From Limanda limanda (Eukaryota > Chordata > Actinopteri > Pleuronectiformes > Pleuronectidae), in NCBI RefSeq assembly GCF_963576545.1, contig NC_083636.1:4468856-4532855 (forward strand): 64,000 nt of DNA, in the 5' to 3' direction. This document shows positions 1 to 11,885 of the stretch, in pieces. Under the pieces are notes generated by a model, which saw nothing but the letters and a program-made list of their open reading frames with translations, was not told where the DNA came from and ran no database searches. Position 1 is the first letter of the stretch, and every line of letters begins with the position of its first letter. The translations under genes and the position numbers were made by a program.

Positions 1-221
1 GGCAAAAAACAACAGTGAAACTGATAACTCTTGATGCCTGTTAGCCTTGTGTGGTACTAAAATATTAGCAAATCTACTTATCAAACACAGGGAATTATAA
101 ATAAAGGCATGTCTCTTTGACACTGCTTTGAATAAAGGACTGGTACCCTCAGTCGTTTAGGTAAATAAAAGCCTGGGACAATATTACAGGAAATACAGTT
201 ACGTATCAACTTCTACTGTCC

Positions 222-2983
222 CTAGACCATATTTTTCGTACCAGCTGAAATGCCTCCAGCCAACTGCTTGTCCTGCAGGAATGTTTGGACTATATTCTTC
301 ATCTTTCTGATGCACCACTCTGGATCTGTGTTCATCTTTGTGGGATCCAAGCAGGCGATGTTCCTGACCACTGGGAATTTCAGAGGGCTTTTCTCCTGCA
401 CTTTCTTAACCATGTTAGCCAGGCCCTGCATACATTCTCTCCTGAAGGTGAGCACAGAAAGCTCACTGACCTTGCTTCCTGGCTTGCTCTGAAGTGCCTG
501 ATTTATTTAAGGAACAGAGTGTAAATGATGCAGACGGTTATCTTTTTATACTGTATATACACTCATTGAACTTAAAGACTTTAAGTAGATATTTATTTGA
601 AACTACCCTGGGGGGGAGAGAGTGGCATACATGCAACCCTGAAAATGAATATATCAAAATTACCTTGATGGCGCATTCTGCACCCAGGCCTATGTCAGCA
701 TTCTAAGTGGAGACCCAGTTTGCCTTATCAGCTGCATCGACTTTGGTCAGCTTCAGGGGCGAGAAATCCTGTAGGAGTTCCCCCTTCACAAACCGCCTCA
801 GTAGACTCTAAAAAGAAATTGCATGTAATCAATGTATCATTACAAAATCAGTAGTATATCCAAAATCTGTGAAGGGTTTTGCAGTCATTCATTACGTATG
901 CCAGTTATTGAGAGTTGATTTTAGGTTGTTGACCAGTGATCTAATTTGTGCATGTACGACATCACTGTTACAAAACATAATTCAAATAAACTCTCAATGA
1001 CTGTGAAACTAAAAGATTGTCTGCAAAACAGTTTACACTATTTGGATATAGAAATGTTTTTAATATAGATTAATCCAATTCAGTTAAATTACTGTATTAG
1101 TACCTTCAACAGCTCAGCCAAGTCTTTGGCCAAGAAGGGCAGCACTGGCTCATCGGTTTGGTATTTTGTCAGGAAGGGGTTGAAGGTCCTGGAAATCGCC
1201 AGGAAGAAATGTAGCTTGGGAATGATGAATAGATCCCCTTGTGCTGCCTCAATGGTGTCATACAAGGCAGTGGCAGGGTTTGGGACCTTCTTCTTCTTGA
1301 CAGCATCCACATACATCTGTAGCATTGGCCAAACCTCAACTGCTGTCTCTGCCACAGGGACATTTTCAACCCATCTGTGGCCACAGAATGGTAGTGGGAA
1401 GCTGGAGGACAGAGTCAGGCTAGTGAAGTCCTCTCTCCTTGCAGGAACATTGTGGAAGAGGAAGTGCATTGCTCTCAGGAGCTTTTCCAGATGCCACATG
1501 GTGAAGCCTGCCTTTACTGCGTTGTGGAGGGTGTGAAGACCACAGCTTCCAACCAGGACCAGCTGAGCACCTCCATAGAGCTCTGCATGTTCTTTCTGGA
1601 GACATTCCACCAACTTAAAGTTGACATTGGGGCCATCCATGCTGATGGACATAAGGTGCATCATATTCAGTTTTGCAACACATTCCTGTGGATGACAAGG
1701 CAGTAAGTTTATTAATGACAATAATCCTTGAATGTTTATTCTTGAAATACACTGGCATTCAGACAGTAAGGTACAACTATTGCCCAGATTTCTAACTTAT
1801 TATTACATTCAAATTAGTTATTTTAAATAAAATTGTTGTAGCAACCATTATTTTGTGTTGCTCTAATTGCCTGAAAAGAAAATACAATATAAACCTAGAT
1901 TTTGCTGAAACAAATAACAAGGGTACTGAACAATTATTGTGAAATGTGTGCAATTATCTTGTTTGTTTGTACACTAGACCTATTGACCAAATGTGATGTG
2001 AATATTTTACATCCAGGTCATGTTACTCTGGCTACTTCCAAGCCATTCAAGTCAATGTTAATTGCATAATTAGACAACTGCACTCCCAAAGAGTGGAAAA
2101 AATTGCTGACATGCTAAATTGTAACTTGAAAGCAATTCTAAATCGAAGAAAATTGGTCAAATCTGTACCCCAGCAACCAACCACACCCACACAACATTTA
2201 ATTATCGATACAAAAAATGCTCGGAGATACACTTACTTTGATGTGATGCAACAAGTTATGGGCTCTGCCATGTCCCAAAAATTGAGATCCAAGGTACCTA
2301 GATTGGACTCTGTCATCCTCCCAGTATCGAACGTGGACATCGAGCTGTTCATTTTTTGTGGAATGATTGAGGCTCTCATCAAACATCAGCACAAACTGCC
2401 CAGCTTTATTGACACCATCAACAAGCTGTTGCTTGAAGTATGGTGCTAGTCCGAATTTTGTTATGTAACCAGATTTGTCCTTGCCGCAGGTGAACGTCTT
2501 GGCGATGTCTGAATCGGGAAACATTTCTTTGAACATTTCTGAAATGTCGTCATTGGATGTGAGAGAGTGGTGTTTTACTGTGGTCTGGAGACACCACAAC
2601 ACTTCCGCGCGCAGCGTAGGTGTGGCTCCCAGCGTCACTCTGAGGTCTGTACAACTTGAAGCGGCGACAACTGATGGAACGTTTGCAACGCTAGAAGCGT
2701 TACTAGCTTAAGTTGTCTTACTCGTTGTGGATGGTGTAACAACATTAGCCGAGGAAGGTGTTGCCCAATGCTCGATGGATACCTGCTGTCTGCGTTCCGC
2801 AGCGGATTTGTGGCTAGCTCATTGCATGTGCGACCGGAGCGCATTAATCCCCATTGAAGCGATGCTCATCTTCTTCTTGCAGACAGAACAGTACGCCTCC
2901 CGGTCATTCCCAGCAACGGGCTTCAGCCAGAGTTTAAACTGCTCGTGTTGCAGCCACGACCCCGCAAATTTACACTTCCCCAT
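222..2983 (-). pseudogene. hAT-transposase-derived gene, four exons, broken by stops
   Basis: Exons read on the minus strand are 2983-2237, 1685-1104, 807-664 and 488-222, each phase 0 with usable GT-AG sites. The first exon opens with MGKCKF and a C2H2/BED-like finger (CSVC, then LRSHM). It is followed by a hAT-type region containing FDESLN and by the long second exon. The last exon has the RRECMQGL...SPLKFPVVR pattern seen in vertebrate hAT-derived host genes; that match is from memory of the family, not a search. Three in-frame stops break it: TGA just after LRSHMQ (about 2821), TAA near 2708, and TAG in the third exon near 704. Splice signals have outlived the reading frame, so this looks like a dead copy of a multi-exon domesticated-type gene rather than a fresh transposon. 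No terminal inverted repeats were seen. It could instead be a young pseudogene of a still active family elsewhere in the genome. Confidence 0.7.
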
Positions 2984-3262
2984 TGCAGGAATATAAACAA
3001 TTTAAAGCACACTATTCGCAGGTGGCCGTCCTCTACATGGCAGATTAAACGACTCGCGCTCTGAGCCCGCTCGAGCCCCGTGTCATTTATCAGCTGAGTT
3101 CTGACAATTTAAGAGGAAAAAAAAATTCAGCTAAACAGAGTCATGAATTTGAAAAAGATTCAAGACTTTTTAATACTTTTCAAGGGTCTTGATTTTCCCT
3201 AAATTTATATATCAACTTTTAATTCTTTTCAAGACCCCACGGATACCATGTTCACTGTCTGT

Positions 3263-3957
3263 GTGTGTGAGTGTAATGCTGCGTTCCAGACGACTCGTAT
3301 GTCAGATATTCTGACCTGAAATTGCTCAGATCCAACTTCACGTCAAACGTAAACAAACTGTGAGAAGCTGATTCATTTGTGTCGTGATGAGACAATTCAA
3401 CTGTAGCCAGTGCAGCCTCCATTCGTACAGAAACAAAGAGGAGGAGGGCGACGACGCCATTATCTTTTTATTAGACTTTCATTCTTGGAAACACATTCAA
3501 TACATAAAGGAGAACACACACTGTCATTGAATCTCACGAATCAAGAAACCATTGTTTTAAACAAACATATTTAATCATATGAACTAGTTAGAAACAAACA
3601 ATCATACTGTGCAAGGAACACACTTTAACCTTAAAATGACATGAGATAATGAAAGATAGAGAAATTATGTAGAAATCAGTAGAAACAAGATAAATAAACA
3701 CAAATCATTTGTGTTATTCAATGAGTTATATTTTCTAGTGATAAAAAACTGTTATGCCTATTTAAAACAGTGAACTATGAATAATTTATAATATGAATAT
3801 CTGCTCAAAAATCCTAAGAAATCCTATGTTGCAAAGGTTGCAACTGAATCACTTCTCTCCTTTACGAATTCTCACATGTCTCGTACAATAGGACAGAATC
3901 TTTAATCTTTTACCACACTCAGATCAACTAAACGTTTTCTCTCCTGCAACTGTAGAC
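3263..3957 (-). pseudogene. 3' remnant of a duplicated C2H2 zinc-finger gene
   Basis: This stretch is closely similar by eye to 7216-7910, the 3' end and 3' flank of the intact zinc-finger gene, including the shared text around ttattagactt and the terminal ctctccttta block. Read on the minus strand, 3840-3955 holds one decayed finger (SECGKRLK) preceded by a TGA where the first zinc-binding cysteine of the usual SCSECGK motif would be. The remaining fingers and the first exon are absent; GA-rich DNA and an L2 LINE lie where they should be. It is a dead left copy of a tandem unit. Confidence 0.75.
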
Positions 3958-4019
3958 AATAAGACAATAAGAAAAGGAGGGATGGGGTCAGAGGAAGAGG
4001 AAGAGGAGGAGGAGGAGGA

Positions 4020-6407
4020 GAGTCAATCAATCAATCAATCAAGTTTTATTTGTATAGCCCACATTCACAAATAACAATTCGTCTCATAGGGCTTTAACAT
4101 TGTGTGACATCCTCTGTCCTTAACCCTCAACAAGAGTAAGGAAAAACTACTAAAAACCCTTTTCACAGGTAAAAATATGTAGAAACCTCAGAGAGAGCCA
4201 CATGTGAGGGATCCCTCTCCCAGGACGGACAGAAGTGCAATAGATGTCAAGTGTAAGAAAACATCATCAGGATTTTTAACAGCATCGATGAGGGTAAACA
4301 TTTTTCAATAATATGTGTCAGGCAGTCCCGCTGCAATCACAGTCTCTGGCCAGCAGCCAGCAAGAACACGATCCAGCATCAGGATGGGATCCACTACAGT
4401 CCACAGTCATTGTCCACCGCCGCCAGTTAGAATCCATTATCAGCTGCCGCCTCGGTCGTGGTCCCTCATCATCCGATGCCAACGCGACAAAGGATCCTCC
4501 ACTACAACGACGATCAGCTGGCACGATACAGAATCCACCGAACTGGATCCACGATTGCGACCTCTGACGCGCGATCCACAATCATATCCATGGTGCGGCC
4601 ACAGCTGTGGCCCTGCATCCGCTGGCGCTAAGGCACCGAAACTCCGGGAAAGGGGTCAGGTTAGTAACATGTACTGATCAGATAAGAATTACCTTGATGT
4701 GATAAATATGGAGAATAGGAAGGAGAAGCAGGAAAGAGAAGCTCCGTGTGTCTTGTGTCATAAATTCCCTGTGCGTCTTAGCATCATCAGGGGTTTTTGC
4801 CATTTAATCAATTTTGGAACATCGCACTAATTAGCTCTAACTATAAGCTTTATCAAAAAGGAAGGTTTTGAGTCTACTTTTAAACGAACAGAGCGTGTCT
4901 GCTTCCCTAACTGAAAGTGAGAGATTATTCCACAGGAGTGGGGCTTGATGGCTAAAAGCTCTGGCTCCTACTCTACTTTTAGAGACTTTAGGGACAACAA
5001 GTAAACCTGAGTTCTGGGATCGGAGTGCTCTAGTAGGTTGATATGGAACTAACATCTCTTTAAGGTAAAGAGGTGCCATATCATTAAGGGCCTTGAAGGT
5101 GAGGAGGAGAATTTTAAATTCTATTCTAGATTTAACAGGAAGCCAGTGTAGTGATGCTAATACTGGAGAAATGTGCTCTCTTTTCTTAGTTCTCGTCAGG
5201 ACACGTGCTGCGGCATTTTGGACCAGCTGCAGAGTCTTTAACGACTTGCTGCTGGAGCCTGATAATAGTGAATTACAGTAGTCCAGTCTCGATGTAACAA
5301 AGGCGTGGACTAGTTTTTCTGCATCTTTTTGCGAAAGGACATGTCTGATTTTTGAGATATTACGCAAGTGGAAAAACGCGGTCCTAGAAATTACTTTTAA
5401 GTGACTATTAAAGGACAAATCAGGATCGAAGATCACTCCCAAGGTCCTGACTGTGACATTGGAAGCAAGGGCAATGTCATCTAGCGCAGCTATATCATTA
5501 GATAATGTATCTCTAAGGTGTTTAGGGCAGAGTATTATAACCTCTGTTTTATCTGAGTTTAATAAGAGAAAATTGCGGGTCATCCAGGTTTTTATGTCCT
5601 TGTGACATGCTCGAAGTTTAGTTAATTGATTACTTTGATCAGGTTTTATTGACAAATATAACTGGGTGTCATCCGCATAGCAGTGAAAATTTACCGAGTG
5701 TGTCCTGATAATGTTTCCTAGTGGAAGCATATATAATGAGAATAAAATTGGGCCGAGCACAGACCCCTGTGGGACACCATGGTTAACTTTGGTGCATACA
5801 GATGACTCATCATTAATTTGTACGAATTGGGAGCGATCAGAAAAATATGATTTAAACCAGTTTAGGGCCGTTCCTTTAATGTTAATTAACTGTTTTAGTC
5901 TCTCTAATAAAATTTGATGGTCAATTGTGTCGAATGCTGCACTGAGATCTAACAGAACAAGGACAGACACAAGTCCCTGATCTGAAGCTATTAGAAGGTC
6001 ATTAGTGACTTTTGCCAGGGCTGTCTCTGTGCTGTGATTGGTTCTAAACCCAGACTGAAAGTCTTCATATATATTATTTTCCTGGAGAAACTCACACAGC
6101 TGATTGGTTACAACTTTTTCTAAGATTTTAGATAGGAAGGGGAGATTAGATATTGGCCTGTAATTTGCTAAAACCTCTGGGTCTAGGGTGGGTTTTTTGA
6201 GTAGGGGTTTGATTACAGCTATTTTAAAAGACTGTGGTACATAACCTGATGATAATGACAGATTGATTGTGTTAAGTAACGAATTATCTATTAGGGGCAG
6301 AATTTCTTTAAGTAATTTAGTTGGAATCGGATCTAAAATACAGGTTGTTGGTTTAGAACCTGAGACTATTTTGGTAAACTGATCACGGGTGATCAGTTTA
6401 CCAAAAT
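4020..6407 (-). mobile_element. 5'-truncated L2/Maui-type non-LTR retrotransposon
   Basis: An open frame at 6534-4837 encodes a reverse transcriptase. Motifs in order are [62 protein letters not shown], the catalytic YADDTQLY, and a C-terminal domain with ALHWLPV-like text ([14 protein letters not shown]). This arrangement is typical of the L2 branch of CR1-like LINEs. The frame is intact from the RT start to its stop at 4837. About 0.8 kb of 3' UTR follows, ending in a (TCAA)n tract at 4023-4041 (TTGA repeats on the element strand), as L2 tails do. The endonuclease domain is missing. The 5' junction at 6368-6407 is a near-perfect palindrome. The ORF upstream of 6407 is flanking sequence read in frame. 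No target-site duplication was identified. The element sits inside the decayed zinc-finger copy. Confidence 0.9.
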
Positions 6408-6639
6408 CCAGAAATAAATAATCATTTAGTGAAGGGTAAATGCATATTGTTAAAGTAAATGTGGCAGAAGCACTACAGTAAAATGTTGCATCCACCTGTG
6501 ATATCTTACATATATCAAAAAAAGTATATTTCAAAAAGGTTTAATTGCTAGTATCTGCAAATTAGAAACAGCTCATGAACTCATAATTAAAATACTCTTT
6601 GCATTAGCACATGTTGGTCTATGATTACAGTTGGATTGA

Positions 6640-7195
6640 GAGTGGAACCAGAGGAGGATGGTCTCATGCAGAAAAATAGGAGGACCCACAATGTATGCTG
6701 CACAGTCACAAATGCAGAGCTCTAACGCCCCCTGGGGGTTTCGATCAGGCTACTGCAGCTGTGGGAGCACATCAGGAATCACTTAAACAAAATTGGATTC
6801 CTCTTAGAGGGTTTGGGCAAAGATGATATCAAAATACAATAATTCGTGATAAATACTATTAATATACTAAATGTCACATTATTGTTTATTCAAGTTTCTA
6901 AGTTTGATCGGTGTGTTATACAAATGCAATAAATCACAATATGGTTCCACATTTTGTATTAACACATATTTAAGGTTATTGCTATTATGTTGTGCATTTA
7001 GGAATTTGTGGATGTGTATGAGACAGAGACAAATTTTCTACTATAATGGAATAAAATGGAAAACCAGAAAAACAAGAAAATCTCAAGGGGCATTATGAAA
7101 AACACAACAGGAAGCCCGCCATTTTGTCTCTGAATTTAACAATCCTGCTGTTTGACATTTACCATCATTCATGTCAACGAGGGCTCCTCCGTCTT
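6640..7195. repeat. 5' part of tandem zinc-finger unit, left copy
   Basis: It matches 10905-11365 plus 11813-11885, the region upstream of the intact zinc-finger gene, including tcacaaatgcagagctcta, the caggctactgcagctgtgg block and gaatttaacaatcctg. It is the promoter-proximal side of the left unit, whose coding part has been lost. No open frame of interest lies in it. Confidence 0.7.
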
Positions 7196-7215
7196 CGCTG
7201 CTCCACTGTTCGTGT

Positions 7216-7887
7216 GTGTGAGTGTAATGCTGCGTTCCAGACGACTCGTATGTCAGATATTCTGACCTGAAATTGCCCAGATTCGACTTTGCGTCAAACG
7301 TAAACAAACTTGTCTGACTGTGAGAAGCTTATTCATTTTTGTCGTGATGAGACAATTCAACTGTAGCCAGTGCAGCCTCCATTCGTACAGAAACAAAGAG
7401 GAGGAGGGCAACGACACCATTATCTTTTTATTAGACTTTTATTCTTGAAAACACATTCAATACATGAAGGAGAACACACACTGTCATTGAATCTCACCAA
7501 CCAAGAAACCATTGATTTAAACAAACATATTTAATCATATGAACTAGTTAAAAACACACATTCATACTGTGCAACGAACACACACTTTAACCTTAAAATG
7601 AATTATTGGCCATTATGAAAAATAGACAAATTATGTAGAAATCAGTAGAAACAAGATATATAAACACAAATCTTTCGTGTTATTCAATGAGTTGTATTTT
7701 CTAGGGACATAAAAACTGTTAAGTCTATTTAAAACAGTGAACTATGAATATGTATAATATGAATATCTGCTGATAAACCCTTATAACTCTTTTGTTGCAA
7801 AGGTTGCAACGTAGTCACTTCTCTCCTTTATGAATCTTCACGTCTCGTACAATAGGACTGAATCTTTAATCTTTTACCACACTCAGA
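7216..7887 (-). repeat. 3' flank/UTR of the zinc-finger gene, duplicated unit
   Basis: This is the right-hand partner of 3263-3957. Immediately beyond the zinc-finger stop codon, on the minus strand, lies a degenerate eighth finger (SECGKRLK followed by CTRRED), then AT-rich UTR-like sequence. The two copies differ by scattered substitutions and small indels. Confidence 0.7.
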
Positions 7888-10880
7888 TCAACTTAACAGT
7901 TTCTCTCCTGTATGAATCCTCATATGTGTATTTAGACTGCCCCTATGGATAAATCTTTTACCACACTCAGAGCAGCTGAACAGTTTCTCACCTGTATGAA
8001 TCCTCACATGTTTATTTAGATTGCCCCTTTTGGTAAATCTTTTACCACACTCAAGGCAACAAAACGGTTTCTCACCTGTATGAATCCTCATATGTTTTTT
8101 TAGATCTCCCCTATGGATAAATCTTTTACCACACTCAGAGCAGCTGAACGGTTTCTCTCCTGTATGAATCCTCACATGTTTATTTAGATCTCCCCTATGG
8201 ATAAATCTTTTACCACACTCAGAGCAGCTGAACGGTTTCTCTCCTGTATGAATCATCATATGTGTATTTAGATGGTTCCTTTGGGTAAAACTTTCACCAC
8301 ACTCAGAGCAGCTGAACGGTTTCTCACCTGTATGAGTCCTCATATGTGTATTTAGATTGCCCCTACGGTTAAATCTTTTACCACACTCAGAGCAGCTAAA
8401 CGGCTTCTCTCCTGTATGAATCCTCATATGTCTATTTAGATCTCCCCTATGGATACATCTTTTACCACACTCAGAGCAGCTAAACAATTTTTTTTCTGTC
8501 TTACATCCCATATCACTTAGAGGCTGTTTGTTATTTCTTGTATTTAAACCAGTCTGAGGTTCCCTGGTCTCCATCCAATCATCCTCACTCTCTTCAGTCT
8601 CAGAAGAGTCTTCAGTCTTCTCCTCAGGACCTGGTTGTAAACGTCCATCAGGACCTGAGTTCCTGGCTGGTTCTGGTCCTCCACAGTCCACTCTGTTCTC
8701 CTTCATCTCACTCGGATGAAGCTTTGACGATTTAAGTTTCTCTTCATCTTCTTCACTCTTCACAGCGACAGGAGTCAATGTGAACTTGATATCAGCCTCC
8801 TCCAGTCCTTGAAGCTGCTGTCCATCCTGATTGGTCCACGGTTCCTCCTGTTCCTCTTTAATGTGAGAAGGCTTTTGGTCGTTCTTCTCCACAAGGGGGC
8901 TCCACTGCTGCTCCTTAGTGGGAACCTCTTCTTTAATCACCATCAGTTGCTGGATGTCTGCAGGACACACTGAAACAGAAATACACACATTTATCATTTC
9001 AGAGTTTCCTGAAGAGTTTTGAAAAACTTGTGTTGTGTCATTTAATGTCGACTGTTGTGATTTTTGAAGGATCACATTCAGGAAGTAGAGATGTTGATGT
9101 TGTTTATAGTTGGTCTTACAACGCAGCTCGTAAAGGAAGCAGCATAAACAAAGCGTTTCTGGTAAATACGTTTTTCATTTTGAGACCAATAAACCAAGTA
9201 GGTCACTAACAGAGGAGAACAGGGCGAGGGGAAGTTAGTTAGTTGGTTAAGCTGCTTTCAGACAAGACCTGTGGGTAAAACTCAGAGAAATGTGTCCCGA
9301 CTTTCTGTTTCAGACATGAGCAACCAGTGTTGTGCATAAATGAGTTCAAAAGAACGCCTCCATTGAACATGTACATTTTTATGAGAACGATGAACCGAAC
9401 GCAACTTAATGACAAATAATGAATTTGAACGGTGAACCCGCTCATATTATCTGAGGTCTAGCTAAAACGTTACATAATGTTTTCCTTCTCCTGAGGAGAG
9501 ACGCTGTCTAAATGGAATGCTTGCACCATGTCGTTGCTCAGTGCCCGTATCATTTCCGCGATGTAGCCCAGTGATTCTCAAACTGTGTGGTGCAGCCCAC
9601 CGGTGCGGCGCGGAGGCATAACAGGAGGGGCGCGCCACCGGGAGAGGGAAATGAGAGGCGGAACTAACATTGTAGCCAAACTAATGTTTTGACGTCCGCA
9701 TCTCTTTGACGGCGGAGCAGTAAACAAATCGCTCTTTTGCCGTAGCCAGGGGTCGGCAACCCGCGGCTCTGGAAACACATGCAGCTCTTCAGCCCCTCTG
9801 CAGTGGCTCCCTGTGCAGGGTTGTGGATGTCGCGTATATTTTTCGCGAATAGTGAACATTACGAATCAGTTTTCATATGTTGAACGTTAACGTGAGTGAA
9901 CGTCACGTTAATTTGTGAAATCATCATTGTATCAGGCCAGCATGAAATACCAGCAGCGGGCAACTGTGTGTGCGCGCTCCCACACAACACACACACACAT
10001 TTATTTTATGAATTTAAATGATAGAATTGAAGGTCTAACCTAATAATTGGTTTCATAGCAAGGCATAGCACTATGATTTGTTGTGCCTTTTGTTTGCAGG
10101 GTATGAATAAATAAGCAGGCAATATTAGTAATAATAAAAACAAAATTAAAAATAACATTTCTTTTTGGAATTGATACATATGAAGTACAGTTTAAGGCAA
10201 GGGGTAGTGATGGATAAAGTTTTCTTTAAAAAACAGTCTTTCATGCTCACATTCCACCTTTAAACTATGAAATGAACTGAACTATGAACTAGTTCAGAAT
10301 GTAAATGGTGAACTATGAACGTGAACTATTCATGTTTACTTGTATGAACTGAACTTTGAACTAGTTCATGAGGTGTGAACTTGCACAACACTGTGAGCAA
10401 CACAGCAGCAGGTTGTCTGCACAGACTCGTTCACAACAGCATCAAATCCTCCTCATTAATCAGGTGAGAGGTGGAGCAGCAGAGAGAGACAGGAAGTGAC
10501 GTCTTAACTCCGCTGCTCGAGCTGATGCTAGCTAGCGTTAGCAGATCTGATGCTAGCTAACGTTAGCATGGTAGCGGTTCCTCTAGGGACTGACCTGCTC
10601 TGTGCAGCCGGACTTCGGGCTGCATCACGGCATCGAGCAGCCTCCTCTGGCGGCAGATCTCCCGCTCGGACCGCTCCACTCGCTCCTCGGACTCTAACAA
10701 GGTTTCCTCAAGCCCAGCGAGGATCTGCTCCCCCGCCGCCAATAGCCGCTCGGTGAGCATCGCTCTCAGCTCCGGGACTCGAGCCTTTCCTCCTCCTTCC
10801 TCCACCTGCAGCAGGAAGTCTTCAGCGGCAGCGAGGATCCGCTCATGTACCGACTCCCGCAGCAGCTGCACGGCGGACAT
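7888..10880 (-). CDS. C2H2 zinc-finger protein, seven fingers, two exons
   Basis: Probable sequence-specific nuclear DNA-binding protein; the target is unknown. Exon 1 is 10880-10595 and starts at [18 protein letters not shown], the N-terminal exon type common in teleost zinc-finger families. Its donor is CAG|GTCAGT. Exon 2 is 8969-7888 after a tttctgtttcag acceptor. The joined length is 1368 nt, or 455 aa, with the frame preserved. Exon 1 is a predicted charged helical region. Exon 2 begins with VCPADIQQL and an acidic spacer with short VKSEEDEE and IKEEQEEP stretches, where SUMO or acidic regulatory sites are possible. Seven tandem CxxC-x12-HxxxH fingers follow, with TGEKP linkers. The fingers are very alike (CSECGKRF...HRGDLN), suggesting recent internal duplication or gene conversion. 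The protein ends TGEKLLS where a TGA replaces the first cysteine of what was an eighth finger. An upstream in-frame start at 10952 exists, but MSAVQ fits the family better. Confidence 0.88.
9325..10393. mobile_element. non-autonomous hAT element with 8-bp TSD
   Basis: The left end is CAGTGTTGTGCA at 9325-9336 and the right end is its inverse TGCACAACACTG at 10382-10393. Both are flanked by the identical octamer tgagcaac (9317-9324 and 10394-10401). An 8-bp target-site duplication and a CAGTG start are hAT hallmarks. The 1069-bp element holds no transposase frame. It contains repeated tgaact/gaac subterminal motifs near 10265-10380. It lies in the single intron of the zinc-finger gene and probably does not affect the coding sequence. 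Confidence 0.88.
9569..9850. mobile_element. nested hAT-like fragments
   Basis: Two hAT-like starts lie inside the larger element: cagtgattctcaaactgtg at 9569 and caggggtcggcaacccgcgg at about 9748. The second text recalls widespread vertebrate hAT repeats. No matching opposite ends were found, so both look truncated. The segment is much richer in GC than its host element, which supports a separate origin. Confidence 0.45.
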
Positions 10881-10904
10881 GTTGCTCCTCTCTGAGTCTC
10901 TGAG

Positions 10905-11885
10905 GGGACAAAGACACACAGCGACAGGACCCACCATGCATGCTACAGTCACAAATGCAGAGCTCTAGCTCCCCCCTGGTGGTTGAGATCAGGCTACTGC
11001 AGCTGTGGCAGCACATCAGGGGAACACTGAAACAAAATTGGATTCCACTGAGAGGGTTTGGGCAAAGATGATATAAAAATATAATAATTCGTAATAAATA
11101 ATATAAATGTCACATTATTGTTTCTTCAAGTTTCTAAGTTTGATCGATATGTGTTATACAAATGCAATATATCACAATATGGTTCCACGTTTTGTATTAA
11201 CCCATATTTAAGGTAATTGTTATTATATTGTGCGTTTTGGGATTTGTGGACGTGTATGAGACAGAGACAAATTTTCAACTATAATGGAATAAAATGGAAA
11301 ACCAGAAAAACAAAAAATCTCAACGGGCATTATGAAAGACACAAAAGGAAGCTTGCCATTTTGCATTTAGGGGCAATTTCGGCCATATTCCACATTTTAA
11401 CTTTGAGGCACTTGTACCAGGGCTTACATCAGATCAACTTCAAATTGAGATGAAACAAAAATAATTAAACATGTTAATTACAATTCCTACAATTTCTAGG
11501 ACTGCAAAGCAGAACTGAACGGACACGAGCACATGTATTTTGAAGGGTTGCATAAGTTTTGCGCACTGCAGCAAGGATACACGCTTCACTTCCTGCGTCC
11601 GTAACGTGATGTTGATCCTTGCCTGTTAATTGCTCCTTAAGAATAAAAATGTTTGTTGTGAATCACTGCCCTATGATCTGTTGTTTTATATAGATGTGAT
11701 CTACTGAGTTTGGTATCACACAGATTGACCGACGGAACCAAACCATCCCAGTACAAACACAAGCATATAAAAATAATCTTTAATTTAAAAGATTGGGGAC
11801 ATCACAGCTGTCTCTGAATTTAACAATCCTGTTATTTGTCATTTACCTTCATTCATGTCAACGAGGGCTCCTCCGTCATCGCTGC
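10905..11885. repeat. 5' part of tandem zinc-finger unit, right copy
   Basis: It matches 6640-7195. The match is interrupted by about 450 bp (11362-11812) that are absent from the left copy: an insertion here or a deletion there. No coding potential was recognised in the extra segment. Confidence 0.65.

Noticed and set aside
4321..4677. 120-aa plus-strand frame within the L2 3' region
   Set aside because: It lies in the 3' UTR of the LINE on the opposite strand and has no coding character.
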